Source: Linyphia triangularis (taxonomy: Eukaryota > Arthropoda > Arachnida > Araneae > Linyphiidae). Taken from it: a stretch of DNA of 64,000 nt. Every line of letters begins with the position of its first letter. Position 1 is the first letter of the stretch. Below are positions 1 to 14,200 of the stretch, piece after piece. The notes under the pieces were generated by a model. It saw nothing but the letters and a program-made list of their open reading frames with translations. It searched no databases and was not told where the DNA came from. The stretch covers positions 109,341,366-109,405,365 of the forward strand of contig OZ021721.1 of NCBI GenBank assembly GCA_963978545.1, read 5' to 3'. The translations under genes were made by a program, and so were the position numbers.

Positions 1-28
1 GATCTATACCTGCATTCCAACTCCTTCA
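1..28 (+). CDS. NR2C receptor exon (partial at window edge), LBD helix 3 region
   Basis: The window opens inside an exon. After two bases that finish a codon, it reads SIPAFQLL and then two bases of a split Gln codon. The donor GTAAGT starts at base 29. Joined to the next exon it gives SIPAFQLLQPEVQATLVR, which matches the WALSIPSFQAL-type helix 3 of TR2/TR4 in position. Too short to be found as an open reading frame alone; supported by phase and family motif. Confidence 0.85.
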
Positions 29-3000
29 GTAAGTTGTAAAATTTGTTTAAAAATTTAACACTTGGCTATTGTGGATTTCTGGATCCTGAAAGTATTCTTG
101 AAAACTTTCAAATAAATTATTTTGCTTTAATTCTAAATTTAACAACAATTTAATATTTTTATTCTCATTAAAACTGACTTTAAATACAGGGTGGGCAAAA
201 TGTCTTGATATTATAAAGAATTCTATCAAGTTTGAGTATTACATCAAGCATTTAGTATCAAAACTCTAGGAGTTTAATTACTCACTCTAAATTGTCCTAT
301 TTTACTTTATTACTTTATTTTCTTCTTTTTTTTTTCCTTTTTTCTCTTTTTTTGCCCTGTTATACAAATCCAGCGAGTGATAAACATTTGATTTTTTTCT
401 TCATATATCAGTTATAGATTGGGGATTGAGCCTGAGGTGTTTGCATAATAAGCTCATCCTATGTGATCACTGTTTTGAACAGCCATGGAAACAATTCTAC
501 AAGAGCTCAGTTTTAATTTTTGGGAAAGATAATTAAAAATAGGAAGGATATTAAATTAGGAGGTGGTTTGTGTGGTTGGTAGTATCAGCATATTTTTATT
601 TATATAAATCATTGAGAAAAAAATCCGTCTTGAACGGAAAGAAATTAATGAATAACTTAAAAGTGTTGAATAGTAAAGGCTCTCAGTTTATCTAAGTATT
701 TCTTGACCAGTGGTTGCAATAATAACTTTTATCATCATTAGAATTTATTTTCATTGTCTCTAGTCATTTTCCTCTCTACGAAACCCACACATGCTGACAA
801 TACTTATTAAGAGCAAGATTCGTAGAAGTTAAACCACCCCTGATTCACACCATCTCCGATTGTCCCCAAAAAATTACCAGTTGTTGCTACCCTTATAAGA
901 TGATAAAATCTGAAATTATTTGTTCCGTAGTTGCACCGCTCAAATTCTATGACGTGTCAAAGATCACCTTTAAAAGTGAAAAAATTTGTGTTTTTGTGAC
1001 ACATGAAAACTATTCTTATCCGTCTAAAACTTCATAAGCAATTTGCCACCTGCATTTCTTCTGTTATAGAATATACTGGAATAGATTTTTATAAAACATA
1101 TAAAAAGTTAATGGCAAGTCAATTCCGCAAGGTCATTCAAGGTCATAAAATGTTCAGGTTTTCATGTTTTTTACCATTTTCAAGACTGAATTATATCTTG
1201 CGCATTTGATTTGTCACTTCAAACTAGATGTCATTGGATAGAGCTATATTAGTACTATTTATTAATACATAAAATATTGAGGCAAGTTGAACACGTTGGA
1301 AGTTATTTGGTGCCAAAATCGAAAAATCTCTGAATTTGACACAAATTTGAGCTTGTATATCTTGCTGCGGGAACAATAAATTGGCACAATGCTGAGACTA
1401 TTTAAACATTCTTTTATAATACTTAATGAGAAATTAAACTTTATTGAGGCAAGTTGAAGAGAAAAAAATAAATGATTTTTTTTGTTGCAACCCATCCTTA
1501 CATATTGATACATTATTGTTTTCATTCATGTTTTTAAAAATTAATCAATTTTCACTTCACTCTTCCTCATGTTTATAACAATTGCATGTAGTATGTCTTT
1601 TAAGCTAGGAACTTTGACTGGATCGGCCTCCAGAAAGTTGCAATGTACCAAAGAAAACTGAGCTTCGGATCACGCAATGGCCACTTAAACTCATCAACTC
1701 CTCTCTTATGAAGAAATTTCATTTTTGACTCGTCACCCCCACAATCTTCTAGTAATTTACTAATGTAAATCCGTTTATTGTATATAGGACAGTGTAAAAA
1801 GAATGGGGCCGAATTTCATATCCGCAGTTCTTATCTGGAATTAGCTTTATCTCTTTTATGATATTCTCCATTTGTTAGGGGACAGTAATTTGGATTTCAA
1901 CTGCAAATTTACCATGCAATCGGTTCCAGGCACTAGTCAGGCCACACCTTATAAACGAAGACAATGTCATTCAGCCATAAATTTATAATTCTGATGTTTT
2001 GCCCAGAAAAAAATTGCTCATCAACATTTAAAACTGCAGAGGATTTGTCCCTACATATTGCTATAGAGAAGAACATCAAATTTCTAAAATTATAACTAGT
2101 CAAGACAAAACCAGAAGTGCATTTGCAAAAAGAATGGAAGCAGTGACAAAACAGACCAATTATGAAATTACTGCAGCTTTTGAAGAACCCACTACAGATA
2201 ATAAAAATTACATCTAATCAAGTCTTGTGCGCAAAGAAGAATAGGCACTGAAACCCAAAAGGAAAGTTCAAGAATCAAAATCAAAAACTGTTTAGAATAC
2301 TTCAACAAAGAAAATAAATTAACACCCCAAACTGTTGCAAGTATGATGAGAAATCTCACAGTTGATGGAAAGAAGAAATTTTGTTCAAATGAATATTTGA
2401 CACGGGAACAAGTTATGTCACATTTCCATAGAATGAAAGGTACGATTGAAATAAGCAGTGTTATTGAAGATGAAGTCATTGAACAAGATGACGAATTGTA
2501 TCTTAGAATCATTGGAGACAATCAGGTATGTAGATGGCATGAATAGATGCAATTTCTATTCTCTATAGTGGGTTCTTCAAAATCTGCAGTAATTTCATAA
2601 TTAGTCTTTTTTGTACTTGCTTCCATTCTTTTTGAAAATGCACTCCTGAATTTGTCTTGACCTGCGATTGTTTTAGGAATTTGTTGTTCTCCTCTAGCAA
2701 TATGTAGGGACAAATCCTCTGAAGTTTTAAACGTTGATGTATAATTTTCTTCTGGCAAAAACATTAGTTCAGTTATACATTTTCGGCTAAGTGATATTGT
2801 TATTGTCTTTAGGTTTTGGTCTTACTTGTGCCTGGAACTGATTGCATGAATAAAGGGGAATTCACAGTTGAAATCGAAATTACTATCCCCCAACAAATGG
2901 AGAATATCATAAAAGAGATAAAGCTAATTGCTGATCAGGACTGCGAATATGAGATTCAGCCCCATTTTTTATACACAGTCCTGTACGATAAACAATTTTA

Positions 3001-6000
3001 TATTGGTAAACTGATAGAAAATTTTGGGGATGATGTGTTTCAAATGGAATTTCTTCACCAGAGAGGAGCTGTTAAGTTTATATGGCCATTGCTTGATGTT
3101 ATCGACACAGTGCATCGAAGTTCGGTTTTTTCCCCCGTCTTTTGAAACGTTCTGGAGCCAATCCAGTCATAGTTCCTAGCTTAAAAGACCTACAACAAGT
3201 AATTGTTATAAACATGAGGAAGAGTGAAGTGAAAACCGATTAATTTTGGAAAACATGAATAAAAACAGTAATGCATCAATATGTAAGGATGAGGTGCAAC
3301 AAAAAAAATCATTTATTTTTTTCTCTTCAACTTGCCTCAATAAAGTTTAATTTCTCATTAAGTATAATAAAAGAGTGTTTCAATAGTCTCAGCGTTGTGT
3401 CAATATATTGTTCCTGAAGCAAGATATACGAGCTCAAATTTGTGTCAAATTTGGAGATTTTTCGATTTTAGCGCCAAATAACTTCCAACGTGTTCAACTT
3501 GCCTCAATGTTTTATGTATTAATAAATAGTACTAATATAGCTCTATCCAATGACATCTAGTTTGAAGTGACAAATCAAACGCGCAAGATATAATTCAGTC
3601 TTGAAAATGGTAAAAAACATGAAAACCTGGACATTTCATGACCTTGCATGACCTTGCGCAATTGTCTTACCATGAACACTTTTATATGTTTTATAAATAT
3701 CTATTCTAGTACATTCCATAACAGAAGAAATGCAGGTGGCAAGTTGCTTGTGAAGTTTTAGAAGGATAAAAATAATTTTCATGTGTCACAAAAACACCAA
3801 TTTTTTCTTTTTTAAAGGTGATCTTTGACAGGTCATAGAATTTGAGAGGTGCAACTACGGAACAAATAATTTCAGATTTTATCATCTAATAAGGGTATTA
3901 GCAACTGGTAATTTTTGGGGGACAATCGAAGATGGTGTGAATCGCCCCCTAATATTAAGTGGCTCAATCTCTCAGAATCTTGCTCTTAATAAACAGCATT
4001 TCAATCTACTAAATTTTCTCTGTGTGAGTATTTAAAGTTCTTAAATTTTCTATTGCCCTTATATATATTTAAGTGTTATTATATTGTATTTTCTTTAGCA
4101 TTCATTATTAGAAAAATCAACCATCTTTTTCATAATGAAAAAAAATAAAAAATTATTGTGTAAAGTTTTTCAAATTAGAATAAACAACTATAGCTGATAT
4201 TTGACATCAGAGTTAAACTTTGAACTATGCTCATGTTTAATTGGCATGTATCATTTTTATTTATTTTTATTTCAGTTATTTTTATTGCAAAATTATTTTA
4301 TTTAAATCCCTTTTATTTTTAAGTATTTTATTATTTTTTTGTGAATATTTAAAATTAGTAGTTTTAGTATGCAACTATTTACATTTGACTGTTTTAAAGA
4401 TTATTTTTAACTAAAATATTATACATTAATTATTCTAACTAGACCAGAAGTACAAGCTACTTTGGTCCGAAGCTGTTGGAGTGAACTGTTCACCTTGGGA
4501 CTAGCTCAGTGTTCTCAAGTTATGTCTGTAAAAACTATTTTCACTGCAATAATCAGTCATTTGCAGTCAAGTGTTCAGCAAGGTAAATATAATTTAATTT
4601 TGATCATGTTTCATGGTTAAAATAATAGTGCATGAATATAGTAAATTTTTCCTTCACATCTCAGAGATTTAGTTTTGTTAAAACTATCTAAAACTATTCA
4701 TCACCTATCATTACCTAAAACTATCAATACACACATTTTATTTCTTAACACTTAGTGGTCCACTTGCATATTAATACGTGTTCATCTAATCTCATTCATA
4801 CAATATAACTTTCAATGGACATGAAAAAGCATAAAGTAGAGAAAATAGTTAGTGCTGAGAGCAAAAAATTCCTAAAAGACCATGTAAAATATGTGCAGCC
4901 AAGAAAAAAAGAAGTGAAACCCATTTTATTTGTGGATTTTGTTGTGTTCCACTCCGTAGAAGGACATGTTTCGAACAATATCACTCTCTAATTGATTACT
5001 CTGGTTTATAATCTATTTGCATTTAAAATTTCATTAAAATATATCCAGTAGTTCAGGAGTTGTGTTTTATTGAATGCTTATACCGTTCATGTGCCGACAC
5101 AGAAAATCGCCGCCCCCAAGGACTGGTAAATTTAAAGGGCACCGGCACAGTGTTAAATCAAAATATTTTAGAATATTTCTTATTATATTAAATAATTCTA
5201 AGTATATTAAGAAGGTATTTATAAGGATTTATAGTTTGATGCTGAAAGTTTATTTTTAAATATTATTCCTTATAACTAGTAACTAATTGAATAGTAACAT
5301 TAAAAGTTTCTTCGCAATTAATATTTATAACTACATTTGCGAAATTTCACTTTTAATTCAAGCTCCGTACTATATTATAATACCATTTATTTAGGTATAG
5401 ACAGTATTGTGCAAATTTATTAGTGTACACTCTATTTTAAAATTATAACTTTCTTTTGAAACAAGAAATGTATTTGAAAGTATTCTTAGAAAATAATGAG
5501 CTAGTTGTTAACTAATTGAGCTGTTGTACATCGTTAAATCAATGTCAAATTTATTGAGGGCGTTTTTATTGTATTGTAATTTTCTTTCGTATGCTATGAT
5601 TAAAAATTGAAGTAAATATTTGTATTTTTTCCACATATTACAGTATATATTACTTATTAGTCAATAGATTAAATTATGAAACACTTTATGCCATGCTCAT
5701 GGCTCAAAGGTAGATATGTACTCAACATGCAAAGAAAAATTCTATGATTACTGTCAACAATATCCTGTAATTCAAAAAAAAAATCCTCACTTAGCAAACT
5801 GATTTAAAGAATGGATAGACATGGCAGTAATCGTGAGATCATGACAGATAGTCTCCCATTTACTAGGCAACATGATGGGTTTGTTTTTAGTTTTCTCCCA
5901 TTCAAGACTCAAACATGGGTTTCCTTGAAAGATCTCAGAGAAGACATCCCTTTTCCCTCAAAATTCAAAGTGCTCCCAGTAGTTCATATGTTGTTATAAC

Positions 6001-9000
6001 ACTGTTTTGGTGCAGAATTGCCCTTGTGTATCTATGAAAAATATAATTAACCAAATAAAAGAATGTGATTCTTCTGGAATTGGTGGATTTTTTGCTTTTT
6101 GGAGGGAGGATTTTTAATATTTTTAAACTTTTTTCACAAATTTCAACGAAAACCAGTGTTTTTCAGCAATTTTTCCTACAATACAATTTATTTCAGGGAT
6201 AGAGATTAGAGCTAACTTTATTCTTATCTGTTCAGAGAGTACGGATATCTAAATAAGGCCATGTTCAATTCCTATGTTTTATGATGATCAATTAAGCATT
6301 AAAAAATTACATTTGTGTTAAAACAATAATATGTTAGGAAATGTGAAAGAATGTGTTTGGAAAAGAAGAATAATTAACCGATTTTAAGCAACTTTTTTAA
6401 GCAAATCGTTGCCTAAAAAATAATTCACCAATGTCAGTGAACAAATGAATATTTATACATAAAATATACAATACTTCATTAATTGCATAACTGGAAATAT
6501 TAAACTAATTAACTCTAACAAAAACTTTGGCTGTTTCTTCTGTTTAACAGTAATCATGTATATGGTACTGCAGAATGAAGTTTAAAAATAGCTCCTAAAA
6601 TATTTTTTTCTTATAAAATTTTTTTAGAAAAAAGTTTTAAGTATGTATATTTATATTTTCCTATGAGTGTTCATAACTACTGATATTTTTGATAAAACCA
6701 AAGTGAGTTCAAGTTAATGTTTTAAAATTCAACATGAAACATCCTAACAATGGTAACATTAAAAGTCTGTAATATAATAGAAAATTATTCATGAATACCT
6801 CCAATTCTTAGTTCTATCATTTTAAATGAATGTACTAAATTTTCATGCTATTATCCAAAAGAGTTTTTGTGACTGAAATTCTACTAAAACACAGAAATTT
6901 ATTTCCAATCGAAGCAAGATTACAATTGCATTCTGTTATTTTAAGCCATCACATATGCACAGCATTCATTTTTCTTTTTATAAATGGTTATTTCTAATGC
7001 ATTTATTATTATTATATTATTATTATTATTATTTTGAATAAATAATACACTTTAAGTTTATTAGTGCTACAATGTAGGTAATCACATTTATAATTTGTAT
7101 AGATCGTTTGTCTGCTTCTCGAGTGAAACAAGTCACTGATCATATTTGCAAGTTGCAAGATTTTGTCAATTCTATGCTTCGCTTACAAGTTGATGAACAT
7201 GAGTATGCTTATTTAAAAGCAATGGTCCTTTTCAGTCCAGGTGAGTGAAATTCCTTAATATCTATAGTATTATATATTAAAGAAACTTGTATTAAAATTC
7301 AATAAAAAAAAACTGTATTAAAAAGTTTCATTTTCTAAAAGTATGCAAAAAAATTATATACCAAATCGTTAAACATAAATGACTTTTCAGATCATCCTTC
7401 ACTTCCTAGTGCAAGACAAGTTGAAAAATTTCAAGATAAAGGATACCAAGAGTTGCGATCATATATTGGCCAAACCTTTCCTGAAAACAATGATAGATTT
7501 CCAAAGTTACTTTTAAGGTACATACCATATAAGTCCCTCAGTTTAGTTTTTTTCTGGATTACAAATTTTATTTTTCTATATATTTAATTGATTTTATGAT
7601 TATGATTCATTAACATTGTATGCTCCTAATGTGGTAATTTAGCTCTTTTTAGGATCTAAAGCATTTTAATAATGCTTATGCTAATTTACAAATACAAATT
7701 TTAAGACCAACAACAAGCTCAAGGCCCAACAGGGTTGGTCGAGTAAATATATATATACACGTATATAGAAATAGAAAATAATTTGCATACAATAGTTACA
7801 TTATCATACTTACAATATAGAATAGTTATAGGATCATACACACAATATACAATAGTTACAGGATTATACAATACAATATACATAATACAATACAATATAC
7901 AAAGTTGACACAGCGTTTGACAATCATACTGGAAAAATGCAATACATAATGCAAGCAATATATACAAGCTGACCCAATATACAATAGTTACAGGATTATA
8001 CAATACAATATACATAATACAATACAATACACAAAGTTGACACAGCACATGACAATCATACTGGAAAAAAGCAATACATAATTCAAGCTGACAAATTTTA
8101 TAAAAGCCAACAGTACGCAAACATAAGTAACCAAATATGGTAATGCCGACCAAACAGTGTAGTGGTTAGCGTGCTGGCTTCTAGACCGCGAGGTTGCGGG
8201 TTCGAGTCCCGTGTTAGGCATGGGTGTTTGTAAATGTATGTTGGCTTGTTTAATGGCGAATGTTTCGGCGCATTATAGCCCTCGGGTTGCTGACGGCGCC
8301 AGATAATCTGAATACAACCAACCAAATATGGTAACAAAATAACATAAATTAAATATATACAAAGTACAAAATATAAGTTACCTAGATAAGTTACCTAGCT
8401 AGTAATCCAATTATTGCCCATTGATGATCCCCCAGTGCATATCTAACTGTTTCTTAAAACTCTTTACGCTCTCTGAATTTACAACATTTGCTGGCAAATC
8501 ATTCCAATCATTGATAATCCTTTAGTAAAAATATTGTTTTTGCCCTTCCCTATTGAATTGAGATTTGAACAATTTGCACCCATTTCCTCGCGTCCTATTG
8601 TCAGTGACAAATTCTAAACCCCTAATTTCACCATGTGCAATAAATTTAAATAACTGGATCAAATCCCTTCTTTCCTGCAGTATATACATGTTTAATTTTT
8701 TCAATCTATCTTCATATGCCATGCCCAAAGTACCCTGAATTATTTTTGTTGCTCTGTGTTGAACTTTTTCTAGTAAATCAATGTCCTTTTTAAAATAAGG
8801 TGACCAAAACTGTACTGCATACTCAAGATACGGCCAAACCAAACCTCTATACAATAGTAGTATAATATCACTAGATCTAGATGAAACACTTTTTTTTATA
8901 TAACCTAACATCCTATTTGCCTTGTCACAAGCCGCCCTACCTCCCCATCTTAAAATCTTTTCTAATCAACACCCCAAGATCACTGACAACATTAGTATCA

Positions 9001-11179
9001 CTTATTATAATACCTTGTAAATTGTAAGATGCATTTTGATTTTGGTTCCCCATGTGTAAAACCTGACATTTGCTAATATTAAATGACATTCCCCATTTAT
9101 TAGCCCAATCAGAAATCCTATCTAAATCTAATTAAAAATGTACTATCAGCTCCACTGAATTAGAAAGTCCCATGATTTTTAAATCGTCTGCAAAAAAACT
9201 GACTTTACCCGAGAGACCTTCGCTTATATCATCGATAAAAATTATAAACAGAAGTGAACCCAAAACTGACCCCTGTGGCACCCCACTTTTAACTTCTCCC
9301 CACTGAGAGTATTTACCTTTGATTTGCGCTCTTTGCTTTCTTCCAATTAACCAATTTCCAATCCAACTTAAAACAGTGTCATGAATTCCAATTTTTTTTA
9401 ACTTATGTAATAATGCTTCATGCGGGACTTTATCGAATGCCTTCTGGAAATCAATATAGACTATATCGACCGAATTCCTTCCATCCAATTACCTAGTAAC
9501 CTCATCGTAAAAATGCAAAAGATTAGTCGAACAAGATTTTCCCTTTCTAAATCCATACTGTTTACTTGAAAGTAAGTCACTAGTCTCCAAAAATTTTCTA
9601 ATGTAATTTTTTAGAATTGTCTCAAACATTTTACAGATAACAGATGTCAAACTGACTGGTCTATAATTTCCTGCATCACTTTTCAATCCCTTTTCAAACA
9701 GTGGAGTAATGTTAGCTAACTTCCAATCTAATGGTACTGTACCCGAACTGTAAGAACATTCGAATATATACAACACATCCCCTAACTCGTCAGCACACTC
9801 AGTAAGGACTTTTGGATAAATATTGTCAGATCCAGGAGCTTTAAAAGGTTTCATACTTTTTAACTGGTGAATCACTTCTTCTCTAAAAAATTGAAACTCC
9901 TCCATATCCGAGCTTGTATTAATCTCTGTAAGAGTCCCCCCCCCCTCCCTTAAAATCCTTATTGAAGACACTCATGAAAAACTCATTCAAAACATTAGCC
10001 ATCCCCTCATCATCATGCATTAAATTACCCTGGCTATCCTCAAGTGGCCTCAGATGAGTATTCATTCTTTTATTTCCACTGGCATGTGCAAAAAATCCCT
10101 TTGGGTTAATATTAATATCTCTTGCAAACTTTTCTTCTAGTTCCTTTTTCTGCTTTCTACTGATATATTTGAAGTTGCGTCTAGCAATTTTATAATTTAT
10201 TCTTTCTGCCTCGGACCCATTTTGCTTTAAATTCTTATAAGCCCTGTGTTTGATCGTCAGAGCCTTCTTTGCTTCTTTGGAAAACCACATTGGAAATCGT
10301 TTCTGAGCTGTCCCCTTTTTAATGAGCGGAATATGCTTTTTAGTTGCCTCCCATAAAGTGTTTTTAAATTCACCCCATTGACCTTCAACATGATGCGACT
10401 GCAATTCATCTTTAAAACTAATTTGTAACTCAGATCTTAATCCATTCCAGTCTGCCTTCTTAAAGTTAGGAATTGCTCTCTTATTATCAAATCTAAATGT
10501 CTCAAGCAAAATCTCAAATTTAATATTATTATGATCACTATCTCCTAAATGTTCCCCAACTGTTAAGTTTTGTATCCTATCCTCATTATTACTGAAAACC
10601 AAATCCAAAACTGCCGATTCTCTAGTTCCCTCCTGAACCATTTGTTGTAAAAAGCAATCTTGGACAATGTAATGTAAAGTTTACACTTTTTTAACTAGAA
10701 GATATTCTATATGAAATAATATATTGAAAGAAATAATTTATGAGAGAGAGAGATAGTAAAGAAATGTTTTGCAAACTGACAACTATTTGTATTGGTAAAT
10801 AACTACAGTACACCTGTCTCCATGTTGCCATTATATTTTCCAATTTATTGCTAAAATTTATGCTATGCATTATCTTTAAACTTTTATCAATACAAAGGTG
10901 ATTAATTTTTTCGAACTTAAATTTTTCTCATGGGCACCTCCTATAAAGTTGCCATATAGTAAAATATTTCACCTAGATAAATTTTATTAAAATATCTAAA
11001 CATTTAGAGGTGATGCTTTCATTAGAGATGAAGTCCAACTTTGCAAAATGTGCATTGCAATTTTGTGCAATGAAGTAAAGCTTTTATACTACTCAAATAT
11101 GTGACATGTATTGGTTTATGTGTTGCCTCTTAGTGGTGAATTTCAGTTGAAATTTGCTATCTGTATCATCTGGTAAATA

Positions 11180-11210
<31 letters not shown>

Positions 11211-14200
11211 GCAGCTAATGTTCTAATAAATACCACATTGTAGTATAAAATTTTGACTATGCATTGACAGATGGCTACCTATGCTTCTTCTTTATGCATC
11301 TGATTGCTCATGAAAATCCCTGGCCGATCAAACGGTGTAGTGGTTAGCATGCTAGCTTTTAGGCCGCGAGGTTGCGGGTTCGAGTCCCGTGTAAGGCATG
11401 GGTGTTTGTAAATGTATGTTGGCTTGTCATATGACGAATGTTTCGGCGCATTATAGCCCTCGGGTTGCTGACGGCACCAGATAATCTGAAAACAACCAAA
11501 GAACTGAAAACAACCAAAGAACTGAAAACAACCATGAAAATCCCTGGGTCTCATTTTACGAATTTAATGATAGATGGTTTTAGTATCAACCACCATGAGT
11601 GAATTTTTAAGTTGAAATATTATTCTATCTTTTTTTATTTAAAAAAAAAAAAGATTGTTTCAATCAACCAATGAGTTTTATCTAACGGTTCAGCTAAATG
11701 TACTAAATTTTATCACTCAAGTTTTGTGTGGATTTGAGCATAAATGTGACCATTCTCGATTCCTAAATAAGAACTTATATCCATATGTATTGAACAACTA
11801 ATTATATTATGTGTTGCTGGTTGTTGTTTTTTTTTTTGGTTTTTTTTTAAGTTAATTTACTAGTTAGTTTATTTGGTTAAGTGACTAAAGAAGATTTTGA
11901 AATGTTGCTTGATTCAACTTGTAAGGGAAGCTTTAATTTATAAAAATTTAAGGGGAGTTGGTACCCAAAAAATTATAACTAATCGATTTTGAGTTTATTA
12001 TTGTTTATCAAAATTTAAATTCTCCCCTTTAAAAGGATACCTTATTTGTAATAATACCTCAACTAGAAGTATTTTCAATTATTTTTTAGAAAAAAAAATG
12101 ATAACTATTAGTCTAAGTAAAGTTTCTTTAAAATGTGTTCTTCTCAAAACTACATGTTTCATTGTTCATGTACCTTTTTCTCAGAAACTGAGCAAACTAT
12201 TATCTTGAAATTTTTACCACTTATTTCTTTTATGTATCTGTATTTACTGAAGTAAGATTTTGTTATTTTAAAAATATTTTTTGTTTTGGCGTTTTTCGGC
12301 AAAATAAACTTGTGATTTTTAAAAAATTTTAGTGACTTTCATTAAAAAAAAGTAAATGTATGCAGGGTTCCCACAGTCATTGAAAGTCATTAAAAGTGCT
12401 TAATATTTTTTAACTTGTTTTCAAAGCCTTGAAAATGCTTAGAGGTCCTTAAAAGTCCTTAATTTTTACAGATGTTGTCCAAATGCAAAATTCATAAAAA
12501 TACAACTCGGACTTGCTATTCCCTCATGACCGCCACTTATCTGCACCTTATAGGAATTTTCTGACATATTTGTATTACGCATCCACCAACTTGTAACTTT
12601 TTTGATAGAATATACTTTATTAAAAATTTAAATACAGACATGATGCCTGAAAACAAATTTTCATAGGTCCTTAAAAACCTTAATTAGGTACTTAAAAGTC
12701 ATTGATTTTCATTCTGTGATTTGAGTGGGAACCCTGGTATGGCAATCAAAAGTTAACTTCAGTAGAATAACAAGTGTCAGCTAAATGCACTGAAAAAATA
12801 ATTAAGTTTCTATGTCAATTATTTTCTGAGAAAAGGTACATGAAATATGCCAAATTAGCATTACCGATATAGAGGGTACCAACTCCCCGTAATATGTTTA
12901 ATTTATTATGTTATGCTTAATAATTATTTTTACAAACAATTTCATAGATTTCAAAGTATTCAATTGCAATAATAGACTGATATTTTTTTAAATTACAGGC
13001 TACCTGCATTACGATCTCTACAACCATCGATCACAGAAGAGTTATTTTTCTCTGGTCTAATTGGAAATGTTCAAATTGATAGTATCATTCCTTACATCTT
13101 AAGTATGGATTCCAGTGAATATACTCCACAAATGGGTAAGAATATTTTCATGAAGTTTCTAAAAATTAAACTTCAACCGAAACACATTGGAAAGCAGACA
13201 TAGCATAATTAATCTAATACCCGGTATACAGTGCTGGCAAAAAAAATTCAGGCCAAGCAAAAAACATTATTATTTTCTCAACTACATATTTTTATGTTAA
13301 GCAAATGCATATACAATGAAGGCAATGCCAGTTCAATTTTACCAATAAAAAGATAATGAAAAATTTAAATACTTTTTTATTTAAAAAAAAAATTTCTACA
13401 TGTGACAACCTGAAAATATAATAGGGCCAATTGAACTTTTAAGAGTTGGTTTAGTTTTAATGTGTAAATTCTTTCATGAATTACTTCGTTACTTTATTTA
13501 AAAAAAAAAATATTCTCAATTAGAATACAAGATACAGCCAGATTATTTGTGCGTACTGTAAATAGTCCGTAATTGAAGTACAGAAAATAATACTTATGAA
13601 ATTACTGATCTATGCAATTACAAATAGCAATATTTTTTGTAAAAATTATTAATCAATTTTTTTAGTAACATATTTATAAAAATTATTTAATTTTTTAATA
13701 CCTTGTATTCTATTCTGTTTACTAATATTCCTACAAAAATTATTTACAGAACTGTGCATGTGTTATTTATCAAATACATGTGTTTTTAAGAAATACATTA
13801 ATAAAATGTTTTTACTTTATGACTTCCTTTAATTCACCTCTTTGCTGGTCACATTTCTCTTTTTGTCTCATTTTTTCTTTCCTTTAGTATACAAAAGTGG
13901 TTATATGTAGATTGTTAATTTTGTTCACACAATAGTTTATAGACATGAAATATTTTTGATTTTTGTAAAAGTAAATTACTACACAATATAAAAAAGCTAT
14001 TATTTATTTGATACAGATAACACAAAACAATTTAGCCACAAATTCTAACACTATATTTAACTTTGAAATACAAATAAATACATAGCAATGTCTTTTTGGT
14101 ATCAATCGGATTTAAAAATAAAAGATAAAGTTACATGCTAATATTATATTTAATGAGGTTTTTTTTCCCATTTTTACTTCATTTATGTAATATAACTCTA

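Larger units (their letters stand above)
7704..10672 (-). mobile_element. CR1-type non-LTR retrotransposon (LINE), 5'-truncated and decayed, in intron 4
   Basis: Read on the minus strand from about 10.67 kb, the tail of an endonuclease domain appears first (LGDSDHNNIKFEI). A linker follows, then the reverse transcriptase fingers and palm: IYPKVLTECADELGDV, YRPVSLTSVICKMFE, AFDKVPHEALLHKL, SGVPQGSVLGSLLF and the catalytic FADD (variant of YADD). Next come the CR1-like DRISDWANKWGMSFNISKCQ and the C-terminus RIINDWNDLPANVV...MHWGIINGQ, with a stop at 8411. The 3' tail toward 7.7 kb is simple-sequence rich. The 5' end is missing, as is usual for LINE insertions. Confidence 0.85.

Noticed and set aside
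7719..8153. 144-codon minus-strand frame rich in Tyr, Ile, Val and Cys
   Set aside because: It runs through AATACAATATAC-type repeats of the LINE 3' tail and contains the duplicated 132-bp unit; not a protein.
13231..13300. Tc1-like transposon end CAGTGCTGGCAAAA
   Set aside because: No matching inverted end or TA-flanked partner could be found, so the element could not be bounded.
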